11,917 nt of DNA from Bacteroidetes bacterium QH_10_64_19 (GTDB lineage: Bacteria; Bacteroidota; Rhodothermia; Rhodothermales; Salinibacteraceae): positions 1-11,917 of the forward strand of contig PXSY01000015.1 in assembly GCA_003023125.1 (NCBI GenBank), written 5' to 3'. Positions within the stretch are counted from its first letter, which is position 1. Each line of letters opens with the position of its first letter. This document shows, in pieces, positions 7,122 to 11,917 of the stretch. Made by a program: the position numbers and the translations under genes. The notes beneath the pieces were generated by a model. The model was not told the origin of the DNA. It was given only the letters and a program-made list of their open reading frames with translations, and made no database searches.

Positions 7122-7152
7122 AAAACGTAGCTGCTTCCAGAACGGGAGTCAA
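7122..7152 (-). promoter_or_regulatory. Putative parA promoter (TTG-N20-TACGTTTT)
   Basis: On the minus strand TTG (7152-7150) is separated by exactly 20 nt from TACGTTTT (7129-7122), a near-perfect Bacteroidota-type promoter. The -7 element lies 32 nt before the ATG at 7089. The divergent maf promoter is just to the right, so the two upstream elements sit back to back. Confidence 0.55.
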
Positions 7153-7163
7153 CCGTCAGGTGG

Positions 7164-7173
7164 GGCCCGGGCC
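7164..7173. promoter_or_regulatory. GC palindrome GGCCCGGGCC between the divergent parA and maf promoters
   Basis: A perfect 10-bp palindrome lies between the two outward-facing -33 elements (parA 7152-7150, maf 7175-7177). Its location suits a shared regulatory site, but GC palindromes arise easily in this base composition. Confidence 0.25.
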
Positions 7174-7174
7174 G

Positions 7175-7206
7175 TTGCCCCGACGCCAGCCCATGCACTA
7201 ACTTTC
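7175..7206 (+). promoter_or_regulatory. Putative maf promoter (TTG-N21-TAACTTTC)
   Basis: TTG at 7175-7177, a 21-nt spacer and TAACTTTC at 7199-7206 match the Bacteroidota pattern except for the last base. The element ends 52 nt before the ATG at 7259. Confidence 0.5.
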
Positions 7207-7258
7207 ACACCCTCGTTGCGTTTCTTCTGCTCACTCTGTCCATTGCCCCGATTCAGTG

Positions 7259-7873
7259 ATGAATCCCATCCTCCAGCTTTCTCCCCCGCTCATTTTGGCC
7301 TCTCAGTCCCCGCGCCGGCGCGCCCTGCTCGACCGCCTGGAGGTGCCCTTCCGGGTTCAGGTTTCCCCCGCCGACGAAACGCTGGCCGGCGCCCCCGCCC
7401 CGCCCGCGGCCGTTCAGACCCTGGCCCGTCGCAAGGCGAAGCCAGTGAGCACCGACCACCCGTCGGCCCTTGTGCTGGCCGCCGACACGGTGGTCGCCCA
7501 CGACGGCGACATTCTGAACAAGCCCGACGACCCCGCCCACGCCCAGACGATGCTTCGCCGACTCAGTGGCACGGCCCACACGGTCTATACCGGCATGGCC
7601 CTCGTGCACGCCGCGTCCGACCGGACAATCGCAACCGCGGAGGCGACCGACGTGGTGCTCGGGGCACTGTCGGAGGCCGAGATTGAAGCGTACGTCGCCT
7701 CTGGCTCGCCGATGGACAAGGCCGGCGGCTACGGCATCCAGGACCACAGCGCTCCCCTTTTCGTCAAGCGCATCGACGGTGACTACTACAATGTAGTGGG
7801 CCTTCCCCTCCGGCGCCTGTACACGACCCTGCGCCAGGAGTTTGGGGATCTGTTGACCCAGCCGCCCGAATGA
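7259..7873 (+). CDS. maf: Maf/YhdE-type nucleoside triphosphate pyrophosphatase
   Basis: A 204-residue cytoplasmic house-cleaning enzyme that hydrolyses non-canonical or pyrimidine NTPs (dTTP/UTP in the YhdE subgroup) to NMP and pyrophosphate. Motifs: LILASQSPRRRALLDRL (11-27, substrate loop with Ser and Arg), ADETL (38-42), ARRKA (56-60), LVLAADTVVAHDGDILNKPD (71-90, catalytic Asp in A-A-D-T-V-V), LSGTAHTVYTGMALV (102-116), YVASGSPMDKAGGYGIQ (145-161, catalytic Asp-Lys) and IDGDYYNVVGLPL (172-184). Length and order are full for the family. The ATG at 7259 is preferred; a GTG one codon earlier is also possible. It is divergent from parA, with a promoter in the shared gap. Confidence 0.94.
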   Translation: MNPILQLSPPLILASQSPRRRALLDRLEVPFRVQVSPADETLAGAPAPPAAVQTLARRKAKPVSTDHPSALVLAADTVVAHDGDILNKPDDPAHAQTMLRRLSGTAHTVYTGMALVHAASDRTIATAEATDVVLGALSEAEIEAYVASGSPMDKAGGYGIQDHSAPLFVKRIDGDYYNVVGLPLRRLYTTLRQEFGDLLTQPPE

Positions 7874-7936
7874 CGTCGACAGGACGCCCTTGGCCCTCAG
7901 AAGCTGTTTGGCGGACGTTCTGTGGCCTGCGACTTC

Positions 7937-8023
7937 GTGGATCTCGTGCAAAACGGCTTCTGCATTCGCCCGGTAGCTCCGCTACAGGAGCTCATTTGAG
8001 CGTCGTTTTGCAACTTCGACCAC
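7937..8023. repeat. Nested inverted repeat downstream of maf (possible structured RNA, terminator or extragenic palindrome)
   Basis: Arms TGCAAAACGGC (7947-7957) and GTCGTTTTGCA (8002-8012) pair over 11 positions with one G-T. Inside is a hairpin AGCTCC (7975-7980)/GGAGCT (7987-7992) with a 6-nt loop. Outside, GTGG (7937-7940) can pair with CCAC (8020-8023) across a near-symmetric internal loop. It fills much of the 294-bp gap 7874-8167 between maf and the glutamine amidotransferase, which otherwise shows no gene. It has no U-run, so it is not a classical intrinsic terminator. It does not match an integron attC core. Confidence 0.5.
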
Positions 8024-8167
8024 TGTGTCTCGGCTGAACATCAATCCACCAAACAGCTTCTCAACCATTCTTGGCTGCGCAACATACAAGGGATTGCCGC
8101 CCTTCGCTATTTCCCTCACTCAGTGCATCCTGTCGGCGCCCACGGTCCGGCAGACGGAGATTCCTTC

Positions 8168-9031
8168 ATGGTGGATTCTCCCCTCACATCCCCGCCCCGT
8201 CAGGTTCTCCTGGTGCAGTGTCGGAGTGCGCCCCGTATGGAAAAACAGGAGCGAACCTGCTTCCTCGAACGCGCCCGACTCCGCCCCGATCAGCTCCACA
8301 CGATCAACGTGGCCCGGGGAGACGATGACCCCTCCCCGGCTCTGCTCGACGACGCCGACGCCCTTCTCATTGGGGGCGCCGGCGAGTATTCGGCGACCCA
8401 AACGTATCCGTGGACGGAGGCGCTGGACGAGCTCATCCGGAACGCCGTCGACCGCCGCCTCCCCACACTTGGCTCGTGCTGGGGACACCAAGTCGTTGCC
8501 CGTGCGCTCGGCGGCCGCGTGGTCCACGATCCGGAGCACTCCGAGCTGGGGTGCGGCTGGGTGGAGCTGACGGAGGCCAGCGCCGAGGACCCCCTTTTCT
8601 GCCGCTTCCCCGCCCGCTTCCAGGCCAACATGGGCCACCACGACCGGGTCGTGGAACTTCCCCCCAGCGCCATCGAACTCGCCCACAACGATCAACCCAA
8701 CCAGGCCTTCCGGCTCAGCAACACGCCCGTGTACGGCACGCAGTTCCACAGTGAACTCGACGCCGAGCGGGAGCGGGAGCGCATTCTCGTCTACCGCGAA
8801 TACTACCGCACGGCGCTCCCCGACGAGGAGACGGTCCAGCGCGTGCTAAACAACCTGGCCGACACGACGGAGGTCGACAATCTGCTCTACGATTTCCTCG
8901 TGACCTTCGTCGCTCGTCCGCACCCATCGGTGGCCCCCTCCGCACTGCTATCCCCCGATGGGACGTCCCCCCTCACCTCTCCGCCCGAGTCCGACCGGTA
9001 CCGCACCCCTGAGGGCTCGCCCTCCTCGTGA
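8168..9031 (+). CDS. Class I glutamine amidotransferase domain protein (GMP synthase GATase-like)
   Basis: A 287-residue protein from the ATG at 8168. A beta-strand VLLVQCRSAPRMEKQER (13-29) opens a flavodoxin-like GATase fold. DDADALLIGGAGEYSATQTY (61-80) is followed by the nucleophile elbow LPTLGSCWGHQVVARALGG (98-116, Cys104). GCGWVELTE and ANMGHHDRVVELPP follow, and VYGTQFHSELDAE (188-200) supplies His194 and Glu196, completing the Cys-His-Glu triad. Such stand-alone domains hydrolyse glutamine or gamma-glutamyl amides; no synthetase partner is adjacent, so the acceptor is unknown. After about residue 250 there is a low-complexity Pro/Ser-rich tail. A GTG at 8123 would add 15 residues without similarity. 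It ends 9 bp before the convergent folB stop. Confidence 0.88.
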   Translation: MVDSPLTSPPRQVLLVQCRSAPRMEKQERTCFLERARLRPDQLHTINVARGDDDPSPALLDDADALLIGGAGEYSATQTYPWTEALDELIRNAVDRRLPTLGSCWGHQVVARALGGRVVHDPEHSELGCGWVELTEASAEDPLFCRFPARFQANMGHHDRVVELPPSAIELAHNDQPNQAFRLSNTPVYGTQFHSELDAERERERILVYREYYRTALPDEETVQRVLNNLADTTEVDNLLYDFLVTFVARPHPSVAPSALLSPDGTSPLTSPPESDRYRTPEGSPSS

Positions 9032-9040
9032 CCCCCATCG

Positions 9041-9475
9041 CTACGTTCCCGGATCGTCGATCGTGTAGGTCGCTTCGGCCCGATCGCACGGCCCCCCCAC
9101 CGGCGGATTCGGCTTCCGGACCGTCACCTCCACCCCCTCCAGGTCGGGATAGGTTTCGAGGACGGTCTGTGCAATGCGGTACGCCAGCTTCTCGATAAGG
9201 TAGAACTTATTCTCCGTCACCAGCCGCCGGACGAACTCGTATACCTTCTCGTAATTCACCGTCCGCGTCAGGTCATCGTGCAGGGCAGCCTCCTCGAAGT
9301 CGATCCCCACGCTCACGTCGACCTCATACCGTCCTCCCACGCGGTGCTCCTCCTGCATCACCCCATGGTGGCCGTAGAAGACCGCGTTCACGAGGCGAAC
9401 GGTCCCCGTCGTGGAGTGGCCGGCAAGCGGCGACTCCTGGGAATCGGACTTGGGCTTGGGCTCGGACTGGGGCAT
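9041..9475 (-). CDS. folB: Dihydroneopterin aldolase
   Basis: A 144-residue enzyme of folate biosynthesis, converting 7,8-dihydroneopterin to 6-hydroxymethyl-7,8-dihydropterin and glycolaldehyde; the family works as a cytoplasmic octamer. Motifs: VRLVNAVFYGHHGVMQEEHR (26-45) with the Y-G-x-H-G-V turn and nearby Glu, RYEVDVSVGIDFEEAALHDD (49-68), RTVNYEKVYEFVRR (71-84, conserved Tyr75), FYLIEKLAYRIAQTVLE (91-107) and VTVRKPNPPVGG (117-128, catalytic Lys121). Residues 1-24 (MPQSEPKPKSDSQESPLAGH onward) are a polar extension; most FolB proteins have about 120 residues. The ATG at 9475 is the last one before the domain. The frame is open to 10108, but upstream it is antiparallel-frame noise over the kinase gene. 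It lies 53 nt after the kinase stop, so the two are probably one transcript. Confidence 0.93.
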   Translation of the reverse strand: MPQSEPKPKSDSQESPLAGHSTTGTVRLVNAVFYGHHGVMQEEHRVGGRYEVDVSVGIDFEEAALHDDLTRTVNYEKVYEFVRRLVTENKFYLIEKLAYRIAQTVLETYPDLEGVEVTVRKPNPPVGGPCDRAEATYTIDDPGT

Positions 9476-9528
9476 GGGAGTGGAGAGAGTGCCAAAGAAA
9501 AAAACGGTGCGGGCCCCGATCGAGGTGG

Positions 9529-10423
9529 CTATGCCAGCTGTTTTTCGAGGGGGACCAGCTTGGGGATGGCGGCAAGCTCCCGGAAATCCTTGGCCCGCTC
9601 TGTGATGGCGTCTCGGTCCAGATCGACCAGGCGGTCGGGGCCGTATTCCTGCACCGCGTAGGAGGCGATGACGCTTCCGTAGATGACGGCGCGGCGCAGT
9701 GCCTTCTGGTCGAACCGCTCCGACCGATGGAGGTGCCCGGCGAACCCGCCGGCAAACGCATCGCCCGCCCCTGTGGGATCCTGAATGTCCTCCAGCGGAT
9801 ATGCCGGGGCGCTGAAGACCGAGTGGTCGGTAAACAGCAGGGCACCGTGCTCTCCTTTCTTGATGACGAGAGTGTCGGGCCCCATGTCTCGAATCAGCTG
9901 TGCCGCCCGTACCAGATTGGGCTCGTCGGCCAGCTCGCGGGCCTCGGCGTCGTTGATCACAAAGCAGTCCACCCGCGAGAGGGTCTCTCGGAGGCTGTCC
10001 GGAGTGCTTTCGATCCAGTAGTTCATCGTGTCGGCCACGACGAACTGTGGATCGGTCACCTGGTCCAGCACATTCCGCTGAATGCCGGGCTCTAGATTGC
10101 CGAGGCATACAATGTCGCTATCGAGGTAAGCGTCCGGCAGTACGGGGTCGAAAGAGGCAAGGACGTTGAGCTGCGTGTCGAGCGTGTCTCGCTCGTTCAT
10201 GTCGTAGTGGTACTGCCCATGCCAGAAAAAGGTCTCCCCCTCCTCGTCGACCTCCAGGCCCCTGAGGTCAACACCCCCGTCCGCAAGAGTCCGACGATAC
10301 TCGTCGGGAAAGTCGTTGCCCACCACCCCGACGAGGCGAACATCCTCGCAGAAGGGACGCACGGCGAGCGTGAGGTACGAGGCACTCCCTCCCAGCACAC
10401 GCTCGGCGGATAAGAATACTCAC
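9529..10423 (-). pseudogene. PfkB-family sugar/nucleoside kinase with a short deletion and frameshift near the N-terminus
   Basis: From 10407 to the stop at 9529 the frame encodes nearly all of a ribokinase-fold PfkB kinase: AERVLGGSASYLTLAVRPF, then VRLVGVVGNDFPDEYRRTL, VCLGNLEPGIQ, VVADTMNYWIESTPDSLRET, CFVINDAEARELA (substrate/Mg region), LVIKKGEHGALLF and the signature DIQDPTGAGDAFAGGFAGHL, with the catalytic Asp in G-A-G-D. In this frame the sequence upstream of AERVLGG soon meets a stop. In another frame, a GTG at 10423-10421 begins M-S-I-L-I, the expected first beta-strand. Between ATC (10411-10409) and GCC GAG (10407-10402) only one base remains, where relatives have about 16 residues (like V-G-S-V-A-x-D-T-I-E-T-P). 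That block carries the N-terminal substrate-binding Asp. A GTG at 10398 could start a shortened protein of 289 residues. The neighbour folB is intact. Confidence 0.8.
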
Positions 10424-10758
10424 AGGCAGTCGAAAGGGGTCTGTGCGATGGACGAACAGGACGAAGGTAACCGTGCGGTCGCATACTCAACACGCCCGCC
10501 CTGCGAATTTTATGACAAAGGAACCGTTCCCCGGACAGCACCGCGCGTTCGAGGCTCTAGTGGTCTTGTCCGTCCGGAGGCATGTAGAACGCAGGGTCCA
10601 ATGCAGAAGCGTTCGCATTGGTGCGGCGACGAAGCATCTTCACAATTCGTAGACTTTCTCTCTCAGCACCCTTATCATGCTCGCGTCTCGGGTGGGGACG
10701 CCCGACGCTGGAGCCACTGAACGGCGCAGTTCTTTTTCACAATTCTCCTTTGATCGGC
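10424..10758. other. 335-bp divergent intergenic region, no gene seen
   Basis: This lies between the PfkB kinase start (minus) and the beta-propeller start (plus). No frame has family-like protein sequence. A weak minus-strand promoter candidate is TTG (10490-10488), 18 nt, TACCTTCG (10469-10462), 38 nt before the GTG at 10423. The decamer TTCACAATTC occurs twice (10639-10648 and 10736-10745), the second just before the propeller gene. A G+C-rich imperfect hairpin is possible around 10683-10708. No convincing plus-strand promoter was found. Confidence 0.4.
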
Positions 10759-11796
10759 GTGGATTTCGTTCAGAGTCTGCTCGGGCGGCCGCCCCGTCTC
10801 CGATCTCTTCTGGGCCCTGTCCTTTTCCTCTGGACCGCTGCCCTTCTGTTTGCGCCTCCAGTGCAGGCCCAGGAGCAAGTCCCCTCGACCCGCATCGAGT
10901 TTCTGAAGTACGAGTCGATGGCGACAACTGTGGCGCTGAGCCCGGACGGCACCCACATTGCCGTCGGGGCCCGGAACGCGCCTGATAGGGGGAGTCGGGT
11001 TGTTCTCTGGAATCGGGTCACGGACGAACGGGTGCGAGACACAGCATTCCCAGCCAACCGTCCCCCCAAGCTCGCGTTCGACAGCTCCGGCACACGGCTG
11101 GCCGTGGCCCCGACCGGGGGCGGCACTTCCATCTGGCACCTGGGCGCGGACCGTCCGGACGCTCCGCGGCTGACCACCGCCCCCGTCAACGATCTTGCCT
11201 TCGGGCCGGGAGGCGCGCTGGGAGTCGGCGAAACGTCCGGCGCGGGTGGAGCAGCCCGGGTATGGGACAACGGACTAAACGGCGCCCCCGCGGTTCTGGA
11301 GACGGAACGACCCGTCCGCAGCATTGCCTTCAGCGACAGTACGTCCGACGTCGTTCTCAGGACCGGGCCCACCCGGGCAACCCTCTGGAACTATCGTTTG
11401 GGCACGACGAAGCAATTCAACGCATTCGGCGAGTGCGAGGGGGTGGTTCAACAGGTCGAGATGTCGCGCGGCGCCAACCGTTCCGACGACCATTTTGCCG
11501 ATCACTTTTACATCGTCACTCGGCGACGGGCAGAATGCAATCCGGACTACCTGTGCCGAATCGACATGGAGACACGGAGCGTCACGGACCGCTTCCGACG
11601 TAAAAACATCCAAAACCTCGTCGCCCTCGGCCGTGAACGCGTTGCTTTCAGCCGGGGACGTCACGTCTACACCATGAACCTGCGCACCCAGGAGGAGAAC
11701 ATCGTCTTCGAGTCCGACAACGAGGTCCACGATCTGTCCTACGCGAACGGTCGCCTGGTCGTCGCAAACTCAAACGTGGTCGTCCTCGACCTGTAG
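10759..11796 (+). CDS. Secreted WD40-like beta-propeller protein
   Basis: A 345-residue protein from the GTG at 10759. The N-terminus has basic residues (RPPRLRS, 10-16), a hydrophobic core (about 17-32, LLGPVLFLWTAALLF) and a likely signal-peptidase site at P-V-Q-A/Q-E-Q (after about residue 37), so export is predicted. The mature part has repeated propeller-type blades: TVALSPDGTHIAVGA...RVVLWNRVTDERV, LAFDSSGTRLAVAP...SIWHLG, LAFGPGGALGVGE...ARVWDNG and IAFSDSTSDVVLRT...ATLWNY, then weaker ones to VANSNVVVLDL. This resembles WD40/TolB-like propellers, which usually bind proteins. Three cysteines (one in GECEGV, two in AECNPDYLC) may form a disulfide. I cannot give a specific function. A longer reading from TTG 10618 adds sequence without similarity ahead of the signal peptide, so I reject it. 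There is no Shine-Dalgarno sequence. Confidence 0.78.
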   Translation: MDFVQSLLGRPPRLRSLLGPVLFLWTAALLFAPPVQAQEQVPSTRIEFLKYESMATTVALSPDGTHIAVGARNAPDRGSRVVLWNRVTDERVRDTAFPANRPPKLAFDSSGTRLAVAPTGGGTSIWHLGADRPDAPRLTTAPVNDLAFGPGGALGVGETSGAGGAARVWDNGLNGAPAVLETERPVRSIAFSDSTSDVVLRTGPTRATLWNYRLGTTKQFNAFGECEGVVQQVEMSRGANRSDDHFADHFYIVTRRRAECNPDYLCRIDMETRSVTDRFRRKNIQNLVALGRERVAFSRGRHVYTMNLRTQEENIVFESDNEVHDLSYANGRLVVANSNVVVLDL

Positions 11797-11894
11797 CGCC
11801 CGGCGTCCCAATGTCGACGGCCGTCCTTTCAAACCCCAGGGCTCGGGCTGCGTACGTACGGCGATTCAGTGACCACACCACAGGTGCAGCCGCC

Positions 11895-11917
11895 ATGCAC
11901 CGGATCTTATTCGTCTT
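11895..11917 (+). CDS. Start of a further gene, cut by the right edge
   Basis: The ATG at 11895 opens M-H-R-I-L-F-V before the window ends. This is a typical first beta-strand of a Rossmann-like protein. Low-molecular-weight protein tyrosine phosphatases begin just like this (R-I-L-F-V-C-x-G-N), as do some glycosyltransferases, so the family is undecided. It lies 98 bp after the propeller stop, on the same strand. Seven residues cannot prove a gene. Confidence 0.3.

Noticed and set aside
7947..8012. Integron attC site
   Set aside because: The arms do not contain the R-Y-Y-Y-A-A-C / G-T-T-R-R-R-Y core, and no integrase or cassette array is present.
9484..10108. Extended folB frame to 10108
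   Set aside because: Upstream of 9475 the frame lies over the kinase coding sequence in a different frame and has no family similarity.
10618..10758. Extended start (TTG) of the propeller protein
   Set aside because: It would put 47 unrelated residues ahead of a well-formed signal peptide.
1..11917. tRNA/rRNA genes, CRISPR arrays, transposases, phage or defence genes
   Set aside because: No cloverleaf, repeat-spacer pattern, transposase motif or recognised defence domain was seen by eye on either strand.

Overview
This window looks like chromosomal DNA from an extremely halophilic member of the Rhodothermota/Bacteroidota, most probably Salinibacter or a close relative. This is inferred from four things: high G+C, strongly acidic predicted proteins, almost no Shine-Dalgarno sequences before the starts, and several upstream elements of the Bacteroidota type (TTG, about 20 nt, TAnnTTT). 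There are no rRNA or tRNA genes, CRISPR arrays, phage genes or transposases. Most genes are housekeeping or metabolic, on both strands, in short units.

Layout. Positions 1-747 (minus) hold the 5' part of an acyl-CoA/acetyl-CoA synthetase (NDP-forming) type gene that runs off the left edge. Positions 947-2034 (minus) hold a class I/II PLP aminotransferase. A plus-strand guanine deaminase (2265-2747) converges, with a 10-bp gap, on a minus-strand M20 amino-acid amidohydrolase (2758-3951). The amidohydrolase is divergent from a plus-strand unit encoding an NSS-family sodium symporter (4177-5646) and a small single-span membrane protein (5749-6075). An orphan ParA-type ATPase (6235-7089, minus) is divergent from a Maf nucleotide pyrophosphatase (7259-7873, plus). 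A class I glutamine amidotransferase (8168-9031, plus) converges on a minus-strand pair: a PfkB-type sugar/nucleoside kinase (9529-10423) and dihydroneopterin aldolase FolB (9041-9475). A secreted beta-propeller protein (10759-11796, plus) follows, and the first codons of another plus-strand gene lie at the right edge.

The most striking observation is that three minus-strand genes (CoA ligase, aminotransferase, PfkB kinase) each show the same kind of lesion. The N-terminal coding part and the rest of the gene are both clearly recognisable but lie in different frames, and a short conserved block between them is missing: about 16, 35-40 and 16 residues. Each lost block includes a glycine-rich cofactor- or substrate-binding element. 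A single-base error cannot explain missing residues, so these are either real small deletions or a recurrent assembly/read artefact. The other complete genes look intact end to end.

Functionally, the central part fits nitrogen and amino-acid scavenging (guanine deaminase, N-acyl amino acid hydrolase, Na+-coupled amino-acid transporter, aminotransferase). That link is inferred from neighbourhood only. I did not find a convincing new multigene defence or mobile system. The less ordinary items are the small protein paired with the NSS transporter, the repeat-like intergenic sequences, and a nested inverted repeat downstream of maf.
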